A DNA stretch of 64,000 bases from an uncultured Clostridiaceae bacterium (GCA_946628065.1 CAMOWC010000005.1:28870-92869), one strand, 5' to 3'. Positions 8,656-19,157 are shown, numbered from the stretch's first letter. Notes: generated by a model not told the origin, from the letters alone. Numbers and translations are program-made.

Positions 8656-10486
8656 TTGCTGTAAATATGATTGTAAAAGTGATGTAATGCAAAAGGAAAA
8701 AAACATTACAAATATTATAATTTTTGTATTAGCAGGCATGTTCTTTATAATTCCATTTTTTGTACAAAATGAAATTATAAAAATATTTTTCTACGGGATA
8801 AGTGTTGTTTTAATTGGCAATGAAATAATATTTGAAGGACTTAAAAATATTTTTAAACTAAATTTTGAAGAAAAAACACTTATGACTATTGCTGTTGCAG
8901 CTGCTTTTATACTTGGAGAATACCCAGAAGCTTTTCTTGTTCTATTTTTGTTTAAGCTGGGAGAAATGCTTGAAGATCATGCAAAAGATAAGTCTAAAAA
9001 GAATATAGAAGGCATTGCTTCTTTAAAAGCAAACAATGTGAATATTGAAAAAAATAAAACTGTAATAGTAAAGAACTGCAAGGATGTACAAGTTGGAGAA
9101 AAGATATTAATTAAACCAGGGGAAATGATACCGCTTGATTGCAAAATTATTTCTGGATCAACTGAAATAAATGCATCAGCAATAACGGGAGAAAGTAAAA
9201 AAATTCCTAAGAATGAAGGAGATAGTGTTTTATCTGGGAGTATAAATTTAACAGGTGCTATACATGCGAAAGTCGAGAAGGATTTAGCACATTCATTTGT
9301 ATCAGAAGTAGTTGACCTCGTAGAAGAAGCAACTGAAAACAAAGGAAAAAGTGAAGAATTTATTACAAAGTTTTCAAAAATATATACTCCAACAATAGTT
9401 GTACTTGCAATTATGTTTGTAAGTATTACAAGTATTAGTGGAATACTTGAAGTTAAGGAAGCAATAAGAAGAAGTTTGATTTTTTTAGTTGCGTCATGCC
9501 CGTGTAGTCTGGTAATATCTGTGCCACTCGCTTTTTTTGCATGCGTTGGAACAAGTGCCAAAAAGGGAATGCTTATTAAAGGAACAAAACATATTGAAAG
9601 CCTGTCAAAAGCTAATATAGTTGCATTTGACAAGACTGGCACACTAACAACGGGGAAAATGGAAATAGATAATATAGAAGCATTTGGAAAGTATAAAGAA
9701 AAAGAAATACTTAAAATTGCAGCTAGCATGGAAAAGCTTTCTATGCACCCAATTGCAAGTTCTTTTGTAAATAAGGTAGAAAATCAAGAACTTTATAATG
9801 TAACAGAATTTAAAGAAATAGCAGGGCATGGAGTTTATGGAAAAATAGACAATAAAGAAATTTTAATGGGAAATTCTAAACTACTAAAAAAATATGGCAT
9901 AGAATGTAAAGAAAATGAAAAAATATATATTACTTCAGCAGGCAAAATCATAGGAACAATTAGTCTTAGAGAGGAAGTACTTAAAGAGAGTATAAATGCA
10001 GTAAATGAAATAAACTTAAGAAAGATTATGCTAACAGGAGACTCAAGCACTCAAGCTAAAAAAATAGCAAAGAAATATAAAATAAAAGAAGTTTATAGTA
10101 ATCTATTGCCCAGCCAAAAACAGGAAAAAATTAAAGAACTAAAGGAAAATAATAATATTGTAATCTGTATAGGAGATGGTATAAATGATGCTCCAGTGCT
10201 TGCAGAGGCAAGTTTTAGCATATCAATGGGAGCAGGAAGCGAAATTGCTAAAGTCACTTCAGATGCAATATTAATAAATAATAAGATAAATGTAATACCT
10301 AAGATAATAGAGTTATCTAAAAAAACAATGACTATAGTAAAAACCAATATAGCATTTTCAATTGGTGTTAAATTATTAGTTTTAGGATTGGGAGCTGCAG
10401 GAATTGCTCCAATATGGCTTGCTGTGCTAGCAGATACAGGAACAACATTTTTAACAGTTTTAAATTCAAGCAGATTGATGAGATAA
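8648..10486 (+). CDS. Zn/Cd/Pb-type P1B ATPase
   Basis: Heavy-metal efflux ATPase of the ZntA/CadA kind, 612 residues. Visible are the actuator loop ASAITGESKKIP, the metal-selectivity CPC in ASCPCSLV (about residue 284), the phosphorylation site DKTGTLTTGK (about 327), an HP motif in MHPIASS, and the hinge GDGINDAPVLAEA. There is no N-terminal HMA domain, only a short cysteine-containing stretch (NCCKYDC). About eight membrane segments are present. It is translationally coupled to the upstream repressor. Its TGES is encoded with ACG GGA, with no CGG in frame. Confidence 0.93.
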   Translation: MSNCCKYDCKSDVMQKEKNITNIIIFVLAGMFFIIPFFVQNEIIKIFFYGISVVLIGNEIIFEGLKNIFKLNFEEKTLMTIAVAAAFILGEYPEAFLVLFLFKLGEMLEDHAKDKSKKNIEGIASLKANNVNIEKNKTVIVKNCKDVQVGEKILIKPGEMIPLDCKIISGSTEINASAITGESKKIPKNEGDSVLSGSINLTGAIHAKVEKDLAHSFVSEVVDLVEEATENKGKSEEFITKFSKIYTPTIVVLAIMFVSITSISGILEVKEAIRRSLIFLVASCPCSLVISVPLAFFACVGTSAKKGMLIKGTKHIESLSKANIVAFDKTGTLTTGKMEIDNIEAFGKYKEKEILKIAASMEKLSMHPIASSFVNKVENQELYNVTEFKEIAGHGVYGKIDNKEILMGNSKLLKKYGIECKENEKIYITSAGKIIGTISLREEVLKESINAVNEINLRKIMLTGDSSTQAKKIAKKYKIKEVYSNLLPSQKQEKIKELKENNNIVICIGDGINDAPVLAEASFSISMGAGSEIAKVTSDAILINNKINVIPKIIELSKKTMTIVKTNIAFSIGVKLLVLGLGAAGIAPIWLAVLADTGTTFLTVLNSSRLMR

Positions 10487-10500
10487 AATGGAGTTATTTT

Positions 10501-10555
10501 TTGGGGACGTATTCTTTTGGACTAAAATCTTTAGTCCAAAAGAGCACGTCCCCAA
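10501..10555. repeat. GGGGACGT hairpin element, 26-bp stem
   Basis: Arms 10501-10526 and 10530-10555 pair with two mismatches around a 3-base loop; both ends are TTGGGGACGT. It lies between the metal-efflux operon and pyrH and may also stop transcription. Confidence 0.9.
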
Positions 10556-10699
10556 TGGCTTTTCTGATGTTCGAAACCATCATCATTTATGCACTACTTT
10601 ATTTGCTTTTCAAAAAAATTTATAAAAAAGATATTTTTTTATGAAAATATATGATAGAATAGGAAACGAAAAATATAATATAAGGAGAGTGAACTTTAA

Positions 10700-11407
10700 G
10701 TGGCGGAACTTGCATATAAAAGAGTATTGTTAAAACTCAGTGGCGAAGCTATGGCAGGGGATAAAAAAACAGGTATCGATGCTGATGTCTTAGGGAAAAT
10801 TTGTGACCAAGTAAAAATAATTGCTGACTTAGGGGTACAAGTTTCAATTGTTATTGGTGGAGGAAATTTCTGGAGAGGAAGATATGGACATCAAATGGAA
10901 AGAACCACATCAGATTATATGGGAATGCTTGCTACAGCAATTAATTCACTTGCACTCCAAGATGCTTTGGAAGCACGAGGAATCAATACTAGGGTGCAGA
11001 CAGCAATAGAAATGAGAGAAATTGCTGAGCCATATATAAAAAGAAAAGCAATAAAACATTTGGAAAGGGGAAGAGTTGTAATTTTTGCATGTGGAACAGG
11101 ACATCCATTCTTTTCAACAGATACAGCTGCAGCTCTAAGAGCTGTTGAAACTGATTCTGAAGTAATAATGCTTGCTAAAACTATTGATGGAGTATATTCT
11201 GCAGACCCTAAACTAGACCCTAAAGCTAAAAAATATGATGAAATTACCTATTTAGATATATTAAACAAAGACCTAAAAGTAATGGACTCGACTGCAACGT
11301 CACTATGTAGAGATAACCAAATACCATTAATAGTTTTTGGAATAAATGAACCTGAAAATATTGTAAGAATAATTAAAGGAGAAAAATTAGGAACTGTTGT
11401 AAAATAA
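10700..11407 (+). CDS. pyrH: uridylate kinase
   Basis: Phosphorylates UMP to UDP; hexameric amino-acid-kinase fold, 235 residues. Visible are [12 protein letters not shown], the glycine-rich [31 protein letters not shown] and the ATP-site [17 protein letters not shown]. Start is GTG at 10700 with AAGGAGAG upstream. It begins the pyrH-frr-uppS-cdsA-rseP-polC block. Its own weak -10 (TAGAAT at 10655) suggests a local promoter now that rpsB-tsf are separated from it. Confidence 0.97.
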   Translation: MAELAYKRVLLKLSGEAMAGDKKTGIDADVLGKICDQVKIIADLGVQVSIVIGGGNFWRGRYGHQMERTTSDYMGMLATAINSLALQDALEARGINTRVQTAIEMREIAEPYIKRKAIKHLERGRVVIFACGTGHPFFSTDTAAALRAVETDSEVIMLAKTIDGVYSADPKLDPKAKKYDEITYLDILNKDLKVMDSTATSLCRDNQIPLIVFGINEPENIVRIIKGEKLGTVVK

Positions 11408-11479
11408 AGTATTTAAGATTTAACATTTTGAGTAAGCATTAAACAATAAAACTCAGTTAAAGAAAGGAAGTTTTAAATT

Positions 11480-12028
11480 ATGGATAACCATGAATTAGAA
11501 GAAAGAATGAACAAAACACTTAGTGTATTACAAGATAACTTAGCAGAAATTAGAGCGGGAAGAGCCAATCCAGCAATATTAAACAAAATTAAGATAGATT
11601 ATTATGGAGTACCTACACCGATAAATCAAGTTGCAGGTGTTTCTGTACCAGAGGCAAGAATGATATTAATACAGCCATGGGACGCAAGCATTTTAAAAGA
11701 AATTGAGAAAGAAATTCAAAAATCAGATATTGGAATAAATCCAAATAATGATGGTAAAGTTATTCGTCTAGTTTTCCCAGAATTAAATGAGGAAAGAAGA
11801 AAAGAAATTGTAAAAGATATTAAAAAAATGGGAGAAGATGCAAAAGTATCAATACGTTCAATTAGAAGAGATGGAATAGACGAAGCTAAAGAAATGCAAA
11901 AAGAGAGTTTAATTTCAGAAGACGAAGAAAGAAAGGCGGAAGAAGATATTCAAAAGCTTACAGATAAAAAGATTTCAGAAATTGATGGCTTAATCGATGC
12001 AAAAGAAAAAGAGATAATGTCATTATAA
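11480..12028 (+). CDS. frr: ribosome recycling factor
   Basis: Splits terminated ribosomes together with EF-G. The 182-residue protein has the normal length, with the domain I/II signature [26 protein letters not shown], and the C-terminal helix [28 protein letters not shown] precedes the ATG. It is in the usual place after pyrH. Confidence 0.98.
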   Translation: MDNHELEERMNKTLSVLQDNLAEIRAGRANPAILNKIKIDYYGVPTPINQVAGVSVPEARMILIQPWDASILKEIEKEIQKSDIGINPNNDGKVIRLVFPELNEERRKEIVKDIKKMGEDAKVSIRSIRRDGIDEAKEMQKESLISEDEERKAEEDIQKLTDKKISEIDGLIDAKEKEIMSL

Positions 12029-12044
12029 AAATCGGAGGAAATAT

Positions 12045-12758
12045 ATGGAGAAACTTGGAGAAGGATACCCAAGACATGTTGCTATAATTATGGATGGAAA
12101 TAGAAGATGGGCGAAGTCTAAAAATATGCCTGCTAGCTATGGCCATAAAGAAGGCTCTGAAAATTTTAAGAGGATCACAAGGTATGCAAATAAAATTGGA
12201 CTTAAATATTTAACCGTATATGCATTTTCAACAGAAAACTGGAAAAGAAGCGAAGAAGAAGTTGAAGGGCTTATGGGACTTTTTCAAAACTACCTCGACG
12301 ACTTTGCTAAAAGAGCAGACACAGAAAATATAAGAGTTAAAATATTTGGAGACCTTACAAGACTATCAGACAGGATGCAAAAAAGCATGCAAAATGTTAT
12401 GGAGAAAACAAAGAACAACACAGGCCTTACTGTAGGTGTATGCATAAATTATGGTGGAAGACTTGAGCTAACACAGGCAATGAAAAAAATTGCACAAGAT
12501 GTTAAAACTGGAAAAATTAATATTGAAGAAATAAATGAAGAAATGATTTCTAATAATTTATATACAGCAGGTATTCCAGATCCAGATTTACTTATAAGAA
12601 CAAGTAATGAGTTAAGAACGAGCAATTTCTTACCATGGCAGATTACATATTCAGAATTTTATTTTACAAAAAAGAATTGGCCAGAATTTACTGAACAAGA
12701 CTTAGATGATGCCCTAGAGGAGTATAAGAATAGAAACCGAAAATTTGGTGGAAAATAA
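12045..12758 (+). CDS. uppS: undecaprenyl diphosphate synthase
   Basis: Cis-prenyltransferase making the C55 lipid carrier for wall synthesis, 237 residues. Visible are the catalytic-aspartate motif IIMDGNRRWAK, YGHKEGSE, YAFSTENWKRSEEEV and PDLLIRTSNELRTSNFLPW with YSEFYF. It starts 17 bases after frr with GGAGGA. Its product is the carrier that the DUF368 protein upstream probably recycles. Confidence 0.98.
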   Translation: MEKLGEGYPRHVAIIMDGNRRWAKSKNMPASYGHKEGSENFKRITRYANKIGLKYLTVYAFSTENWKRSEEEVEGLMGLFQNYLDDFAKRADTENIRVKIFGDLTRLSDRMQKSMQNVMEKTKNNTGLTVGVCINYGGRLELTQAMKKIAQDVKTGKINIEEINEEMISNNLYTAGIPDPDLLIRTSNELRTSNFLPWQITYSEFYFTKKNWPEFTEQDLDDALEEYKNRNRKFGGK

Positions 12759-12772
12759 GGAGATAAACTGCA

Positions 12773-13570
12773 GTGAAAAGAGTTTTGTCGGCATTGATAG
12801 GATTCCCAATAGTAATATTAATTTTGGTATTTGGGAATCAAATAGTTATAGATGTAGCATTTAGTATAATTGCAATAATATGCTTACATGAGTTTTATGG
12901 TGCTTTTAAAAAGGATAGCAAACCAGTTTCGTGGCTTGGCTATGGTATTGCAATTCTAATTGCTTTTATACATATTATTCCACAACCATATGTAAAAGGT
13001 GCATTGCAACTTTTATTACCGAGTGTTACAGTGTTACTTTTCTTAACAGTTATTGTAACTGAGATGAAGACAACTGTAAAAGATATGATGATTACATTGC
13101 TTGGAATAGTATACATATTAGGCTTTATAGTTTTTATACCTATGTTAAGAGGAGCTGAAAACGGAATTTATTTTGTGTGGTACATTATATTTATTGCATG
13201 GGGAACAGATATTTTCGCGTACATTGTGGGTAAAAAATGGGGAAAACACAAATTCAGTAAGATAAGTCCTAAAAAATCTATTGAAGGATGTATTGCAGGA
13301 GTTATAGGAGCAATTTTGGCAAGTTTAATATATACAGTTGCATTAAATAAATTGGCAGGATTTAATATTTCATATATATATATTGGTTTAATTTCAATTG
13401 CCTTAAGTATAATAAGCCAAGTTGGTGATTTCGCTGCTTCAAGTGTAAAAAGATATACAGAAATAAAAGATTACAGTAGCTTGATTCCAGGGCATGGAGG
13501 GATGCTAGATAGATTTGATAGTGTAATTTTTATTGCACCATTTGCATATTTTTTACTAAGTATTTTGTAA
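12773..13570 (+). CDS. cdsA: phosphatidate cytidylyltransferase
   Basis: Makes CDP-diacylglycerol from phosphatidate and CTP, feeding pgsA (46 kb). The 265-residue membrane protein has about eight hydrophobic segments and the C-terminal family signature KRYTEIKDYSSLIPGHGGML with DRFDS. GTG start at 12773 with AAGGAGA upstream. The usual next gene dxr is absent; rseP follows directly. Confidence 0.95.
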   Translation: MKRVLSALIGFPIVILILVFGNQIVIDVAFSIIAIICLHEFYGAFKKDSKPVSWLGYGIAILIAFIHIIPQPYVKGALQLLLPSVTVLLFLTVIVTEMKTTVKDMMITLLGIVYILGFIVFIPMLRGAENGIYFVWYIIFIAWGTDIFAYIVGKKWGKHKFSKISPKKSIEGCIAGVIGAILASLIYTVALNKLAGFNISYIYIGLISIALSIISQVGDFAASSVKRYTEIKDYSSLIPGHGGMLDRFDSVIFIAPFAYFLLSIL

Positions 13571-13596
13571 AGACGTAAAACCTTTAGGGAGGATAA

Positions 13597-14357
13597 ATGA
13601 GCTTTATATTAGCAACACTAAAAATTATTTTTTTACTTGGATATTTAATACTTATACATGAATCTGGGCATTTTTTAGTAGCAAAAGCATGCAAAGTAAA
13701 AGTTAACCAATTCGCAATAGGATTTGGACCTAAACTATGGCAAAAAAAAGGAAAAGAAACATTATATGTGTTAAGAATAATCCCATTAGGTGGATTTGTT
13801 AGCATGGAAGGAGAAGAAGAACGCTCTGATAAAGAGGGTTCTTTTAGTAATACCAGTATAAAGAAAAGGATAATGATTGTTGCTGCTGGTGGACTTACAA
13901 ATATTATTTTTGGACTTCTCACATTGTTAATTTTATCTACTATTTTTTTTGCAAGCAAAAGACCAGAGAGTACAATATTAGAACAATTGTCATTTGGAGT
14001 AGATAATATAATATATTATTTAAAGGCTACATGCGAAATAATAGGAAACCTATTTACAGGGAGAATAGATGTAAATGAGCTAACAGGGCCGATAGGGATT
14101 TCAGGTATGGTTGCCAAGACAAGTCGGATTATTTGACTTTACTAATTTGTTGGCAGTGATTTCACTATCTTTAGGAGTAACAAACCTTCTACCAATTCCA
14201 CCATTAGATGGAGGAAAAATATTGATTTATTTGATAGAAGCAGTTAGAAAAAAACCTTTGGAGCAAAATATAGAAATGCGGAATACAATCGGCTGGTTTG
14301 CTGATTATGATTCTTTTATCAATTTATGTGGCATATAATGATGTTTTAAGAATATAG
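13597..14357 (+). CDS. rseP: RseP-like M50 site-2 protease, needs two +1 shifts
   Basis: Intramembrane zinc metalloprotease. HESGH (about residue 22) is the zinc motif and NLLPIPPLDGGK the second metal site. In the plain frame the gene stops at 14136 after SGMVAKTSRII. Skipping C14125 gives SGMVAKTSGLFDFTNLLAVIS. Skipping C14279 then gives EMGIQSAGLLIMILLSIYVAYNDVLRI, the normal RseP end, with a stop at 14357, 10 bases before polC. The product would be 252 residues, much shorter than usual, because the PDZ region between the two halves is missing. Both skipped bases are the C of an in-frame CGG followed by A. Confidence 0.88.
14125..14128 (+). other. CGGA +1 shift site 1 in rseP
   Basis: Codons AGT|C|GGA. 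Skipping C14125 inserts Gly177 and enters the frame containing the LDG metal motif. Confidence 0.88.
14279..14282 (+). other. CGGA +1 shift site 2 in rseP
   Basis: Codons ATG|C|GGA. Skipping C14279 inserts Gly228 and restores the hydrophobic C-terminal helix and YVAYNDVLRI end. Confidence 0.88.
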
Positions 14358-14367
14358 GGGGCATAAA

Positions 14368-17300
14368 ATGGACAAAACAGTAGAAGATGTTTTTAAAGAT
14401 TATGATAAATACGGGAATTTAGTCAAAGCTATGATTTTAGCTTTAAATTTATATAAAAAGAGCAACAAATTAGATATAAAATTAAAAGCAACAGATAAGA
14501 TTGAACTAGAAGAAATAGAAAGCTTTGAGCAATATATAAAAACTCGCTTCCAAATAGAAAATATTAAAATTGAAATAGAATATGAAAGTCCGTTTGATAA
14601 AGATGAAGAAATAATAAAAGACTGGGATAAGCTCATTTCTTACATGGGCCGAAAGATACCTCTTAGCAAGGCGATTTTAAAGAATAGTAAAATAGAAATA
14701 AATGATTCAAAAGTGGATGTTATTCTTAATACAAGAGGAAAAGACATATTAAAAGATAGAGACTTTGATAAAGTTTTAGAAACTATTTTAAGTGATTTAT
14801 ATGGAAAAAAATGCAGAATCCAGTATACAGAAAACATTACACAAGAGCAGTTAGAGACAATGGAAAATGCAATCCAAGAAGAAGAAAAAAAGGTAATAAA
14901 TAAATTAAAAGCAGACAGAACAGCTACAAAACAAGAAGAAAAAACACCAAACCAAGCCAATGAAAAAAAGGATGAATCAATAGACAACGAAAATCCACTG
15001 ATATTTGGAAGAATACCTAAGAATGCTGATGCAGTAATAAAAATCAATGACATAGGTGTAGACAGCGGAAATGTTACAATAATAGGAAAAATATTAAATG
15101 TAACGTTGGATGATAAAGATGAAGATATTAATTTAGGCATAAAATCGAGAGAATTAAAAAATGGCAAATTTTTAGTGATTTTTAGCATATATGATGGAAC
15201 GAATACAATAAATTGCAAAGCATTTATTACAAATGAAAAAATAGATACAGTTACAAAACGATTAAAGAAAGCTAAAAAAGTTAAAGTTATTGGTATGGCT
15301 CAATTTGATCCATATGCTCGAGAACTTGGCATAATGTGTAACGCAGTAATAGAAATGCCAGAAGAAAAAGAAAATCAAAGAATGGATAATGCTGAAGTAA
15401 AAAGAGTAGAACTTCATATGCATACTCAAATGAGTGCAATGGATGCTATTACTCCTGCTAAGGATCTTATTAAAAGAGCAATGAAGTGGGGAATGAAATC
15501 GATTGCAATTACAGATCATGGAGTTGTACAAGCTTTCCCAGATGCACATAAATTACTTGGTGACAATCCAGACATGAAGGTTATTTATGGGGTTGAAGCA
15601 TATTTAGTGCCAGATAAGATAACATCTGTTTTTAATTCAAAAGGACAAGATATAGACGCAACATATTGTGTACTTGATTTAGAGACAACAGGGCTATCTT
15701 TTAGAACAGAAAAAATAACTGAAATTGGAATAATGAAATATAAAAATGGAGAAGTAATAGACAGCTTCGAATGTTTTGTAAATCCTGAGAAACCAATTCC
15801 ACAAAGGGTAGTAGAAGTTACACATATTACAGACGAGATGGTTAAGGATGCTGAAACAATAGACAAAGTTTTACCGAAAGTAATGGAGTTTATAGGAGAC
15901 TCTGTTTTAGTTGCACATAATGCAGATTTTGATATTGGCTTTTTAAAATATAATGCAAAACAACTAGGACTGACTCTTGAGAATACATATTTAGATACCC
16001 TAAGACTTGCAAAAGAATTATTTCCTGATTATAAAAAATACAAACTTGGAATAATAGCTGAGAATCTTGGAATTGAAGTACTAGTCGCACACAGGGCCCT
16101 AGACGATGTCGACACAACTGTAAAAGTTTTTAAGATTATGCTTGATAAATTAAAAGAAAAGGGAGTAAAAACACTAGACGATATTGAAAAAGTTTCAGAC
16201 AGCAGTTCAAATTACAAAAAACTAAAAAGCTACCATGCTATAATTCTTGCTAAAAACTATATAGGCTTAAGAAATCTTTATAAACTTATTTCAATTTCAC
16301 ATTTAGATTATTTTTATAAACATCCGCTTATATTAAAGTCTATATATAAAAAGTATTCAGAAGGGCTGATACTTGGAAGTGCTTGCGAAGCGGGCGAACT
16401 ATATCAAGCAATAGAGATAGGAAAAGACGATGAAGAAGTAGAGGCAATTGCAAGAGATTATGATTACTTAGAGATTCAACCAACAGGAAACAACATGTTT
16501 TTAGTAAGGGATGGAATTGTTCCTGATGAAGAAGGATTAAGAGATATAAATAGAAAGATAGTTGCTTTAGGTGAAAAGTTAGATAAACTTGTTGTCGCTA
16601 CTTGTGATGTTCATTTCATGGATCCTCAAGATGAAATATATAGAAGAATTTTAGAGGCTGGGCAAGGTTATAAGGATTGTGATAACCAGGCACCTTTGTA
16701 TTTAAGAACAACAGAGGAAATGCTTGAGGAATTTAGTTATCTAGGCGAAGAAAAAGCATACGAAGTTGTAATTACAAATACTAATAAAATTGCGGATATG
16801 TGTGAGAGAATTAGTCCAATTTCTCCAGAAAAATGTCCACCTTACATTAAAGACTGTGAGAAGACAATTAAAGAAATTGCATATAATAAGGCACATGAAT
16901 TATATGGAGATCCACTTCCAAAGATTGTAGAAGAAAGACTTGACAAAGAGCTAACATCTATTATTAAAAACGGATTTTCTGTTATGTATATTATTGCGCA
17001 GAAACTAGTATGGAAATCTAATGAAGACGGATATATTGTTGGCTCAAGAGGATCGGTAGGGTCATCACTTGTTGCATATATGACTGGAATAACAGAGGTA
17101 AATTCTTTGCCTCCTCATTACAGGTGCCCAAATTGCAAATATTCTGACTTTACTGATTATGGCTTCCAGAATGGGTATGACTTACCAGATAAAGATTGTC
17201 CAAAATGTGGACATAAGTTAACTAAAGACGGAATAGATATACCATTTGAAACCTTTTTAGGATTTAATGGAGACAAAGAACCTGATATAGATTTAAACTT

Positions 17301-18720
17301 TTCAGGAGAATATCAGGCTAAAGCACATAGATATACGGAAGTAATCTTTGGCAAAGGCACCACATTTAAAGCTGGAACAGTTGGAACTGTAGCAGGAAAA
17401 ACTGCAATGGGATTTGTTAGAAAATATAATGAAGAAAAAGGAATACCTGCAAACAATGCTGAAGTAATCAGACTTGCAAGTGGATGTACAGGCGTAAAGA
17501 GAACAACAGGACAACATCCTGGAGGAATTATAGTTGTACCAAAAGGAAGAGAAATATATGAATTCACTCCTGTACAGCATCCAGCAGATGATCCAAATTC
17601 AGATATTATTACTACACATTTTGACTATCACTCAATTGACCAAAACCTTTTAAAGCTTGATATACTAGGCCATGATGATCCAACTATGATAAGAATGCTT
17701 TATGATATTACTGGAATTGATCCAACTAAGGTGCCACTTGATGATAAAGAGACGATGTCAATATTTAGCTCAACTGAAGCTTTAGGCGTGACGCCTGAAC
17801 AAATACATAGTGAAGTAGGAAGCTATGGAGTACCTGAATTTGGCACAAAATTTGTAAGAGGAATGCTAGTTGACACAAAGCCAACAACATTTGATGAATT
17901 AATAAGAATTTCTGGATTATCACATGGGACAGATGTGTGGCTTAATAATGCTCAGGAATTAATTGAAAGTGGAACAACAACATTAAAAGATGCTATATGT
18001 TGTAGAGATGACATCATGATTTACCTTATTAAACAAGGACTGCCTCCAGGAAAGGCATTTAAAATAATGGAATTTGTACGTAAAGGGAAGCCTTCAAAAG
18101 AACCGGATAAATGGAAGGAATTTGAAGAACTGATGAGAGAGTATAATATCCCTGAGTGGTATATTGAGTCATGCAAAAAAATAAAGTACATGTTCCCCAA
18201 AGCGCATGCAGCAGCATATGTAACAAATGCATTTAGGATTGCATGGTTTAAAGTACACAAACCAGAGGCATACTATGCAGCATATTTTACAATAAGAGCA
18301 GATGCCTTTGACAGTGATATTATGTGCCATGGAGTAGAAAGAGTTAAAAACAAGATGAAGGAAATTGAACTTGCTGGAAAGGCAGCTTCAAAAAAGGATC
18401 AAGACACATACCAGGTGCTAGAGATTGTATTAGAGATGTATGAAAGAGGATTAAATTTTGTTCCAATTGATTTATACGAATCAGATGCAATAAAATTTAA
18501 GGTTACTGCAGATGGAATAAGACCTCCATTAAACAGCATTCCTGGACTGGGAACAGTTGCTGCACAAGGAATACAAGAAGCTAGAAAAAATGAAAAATTC
18601 ATGTCTATAGAAGATTTGAAAATAAAATCAAAAATTGGGGCATCAGTTATAGAAATGTTAAAGAATGCTGGATGCCTAGAAGGAATGAGCCAAAGCAATC
18701 AAATGAGTTTGTTTGGATAA
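14368..18720 (+). CDS. polC: DNA polymerase III PolC, Gram-positive type
   Basis: Replicative polymerase with built-in proofreading, 1450 residues. In order: N-terminal domain (1-200), OB fold (about 215-330), PHP start VELHMHTQMSAMDA (about 349), DnaQ-like exonuclease inserted in PHP with VLDLETTGLS (about 433) and HNADFDIGFL, remaining PHP, polymerase core with SRGSVGSSLVAYM and EPDIDLNFSGEYQ, the zinc finger CPNCKY...CPKCGH (about 919), and a helix-hairpin-helix region. The last residues QMSLFG are a sliding-clamp binding motif. In 1450 codons there is no in-frame CGG. ATG follows AGGGGGC. Confidence 0.98.
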   Translation: MDKTVEDVFKDYDKYGNLVKAMILALNLYKKSNKLDIKLKATDKIELEEIESFEQYIKTRFQIENIKIEIEYESPFDKDEEIIKDWDKLISYMGRKIPLSKAILKNSKIEINDSKVDVILNTRGKDILKDRDFDKVLETILSDLYGKKCRIQYTENITQEQLETMENAIQEEEKKVINKLKADRTATKQEEKTPNQANEKKDESIDNENPLIFGRIPKNADAVIKINDIGVDSGNVTIIGKILNVTLDDKDEDINLGIKSRELKNGKFLVIFSIYDGTNTINCKAFITNEKIDTVTKRLKKAKKVKVIGMAQFDPYARELGIMCNAVIEMPEEKENQRMDNAEVKRVELHMHTQMSAMDAITPAKDLIKRAMKWGMKSIAITDHGVVQAFPDAHKLLGDNPDMKVIYGVEAYLVPDKITSVFNSKGQDIDATYCVLDLETTGLSFRTEKITEIGIMKYKNGEVIDSFECFVNPEKPIPQRVVEVTHITDEMVKDAETIDKVLPKVMEFIGDSVLVAHNADFDIGFLKYNAKQLGLTLENTYLDTLRLAKELFPDYKKYKLGIIAENLGIEVLVAHRALDDVDTTVKVFKIMLDKLKEKGVKTLDDIEKVSDSSSNYKKLKSYHAIILAKNYIGLRNLYKLISISHLDYFYKHPLILKSIYKKYSEGLILGSACEAGELYQAIEIGKDDEEVEAIARDYDYLEIQPTGNNMFLVRDGIVPDEEGLRDINRKIVALGEKLDKLVVATCDVHFMDPQDEIYRRILEAGQGYKDCDNQAPLYLRTTEEMLEEFSYLGEEKAYEVVITNTNKIADMCERISPISPEKCPPYIKDCEKTIKEIAYNKAHELYGDPLPKIVEERLDKELTSIIKNGFSVMYIIAQKLVWKSNEDGYIVGSRGSVGSSLVAYMTGITEVNSLPPHYRCPNCKYSDFTDYGFQNGYDLPDKDCPKCGHKLTKDGIDIPFETFLGFNGDKEPDIDLNFSGEYQAKAHRYTEVIFGKGTTFKAGTVGTVAGKTAMGFVRKYNEEKGIPANNAEVIRLASGCTGVKRTTGQHPGGIIVVPKGREIYEFTPVQHPADDPNSDIITTHFDYHSIDQNLLKLDILGHDDPTMIRMLYDITGIDPTKVPLDDKETMSIFSSTEALGVTPEQIHSEVGSYGVPEFGTKFVRGMLVDTKPTTFDELIRISGLSHGTDVWLNNAQELIESGTTTLKDAICCRDDIMIYLIKQGLPPGKAFKIMEFVRKGKPSKEPDKWKEFEELMREYNIPEWYIESCKKIKYMFPKAHAAAYVTNAFRIAWFKVHKPEAYYAAYFTIRADAFDSDIMCHGVERVKNKMKEIELAGKAASKKDQDTYQVLEIVLEMYERGLNFVPIDLYESDAIKFKVTADGIRPPLNSIPGLGTVAAQGIQEARKNEKFMSIEDLKIKSKIGASVIEMLKNAGCLEGMSQSNQMSLFG

Positions 18721-18758
18721 ACACAATGGATACGTAGATTATGCTACTATTGTGCAAA

Positions 18759-18788
18759 TAAATAGCACTTTTAAAGTGCTATTTTTGT
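18759..18788 (+). terminator. terminator after polC
   Basis: Stem AATAGCACT/AGTGCTATT followed by T residues. Confidence 0.85.
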
Positions 18789-18844
18789 TTTACAAAAAAA
18801 ATTTAATGTGATACAATAATAACATATAAAAAGGAGGGAAAATT

Positions 18845-19126
18845 ATGGCATCAAAAAGTGAAATGGAATATGAGAGAAGAAAAGATTATATGGATTGGGT
18901 ACGAAGTATGGGGTTGTGGAGAGAGAGAGCTATGAATGAAAAACTTTCTCCGGAAGAAAGAGCAGAAGCATCTAAACAGTTGGAAGAATGCATAAAAGAA
19001 AAAATAGAAATGGGTTATGACTATGATTACCTCATAATGAGGGACGATGAAATAGAAGATTTTAGAAGATTAGAGGAACGCATTAAAGGAAGGCAAGAAC
19101 GAAGCAATGATGGAGAAGAGAGATAA
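18845..19126 (+). CDS. hypothetical charged 93-residue protein
   Basis: Not recognised. Soluble, helical and highly charged (many Glu, Arg, Lys), with tryptophans near the start (DWVRSMGLWRERAM) and an acidic stretch MRDDEIEDFRRLEERIKG. No signal peptide or membrane segment. AAGGAGGG precedes the ATG and codon use fits the native genes. It follows the polC terminator and starts 32 bases before the DUF1294 gene, so the two may share a transcript. Confidence 0.7.
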   Translation: MASKSEMEYERRKDYMDWVRSMGLWRERAMNEKLSPEERAEASKQLEECIKEKIEMGYDYDYLIMRDDEIEDFRRLEERIKGRQERSNDGEER

Positions 19127-19157
19127 TAAAGTATCTTAAATTATAAGGGAAAATAGA

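Noticed and set aside
10414..10644. 76-codon frame across the end of the metal ATPase and the hairpin element
   Set aside because: It overlaps the real gene in another frame, runs through the palindrome and has no binding site.
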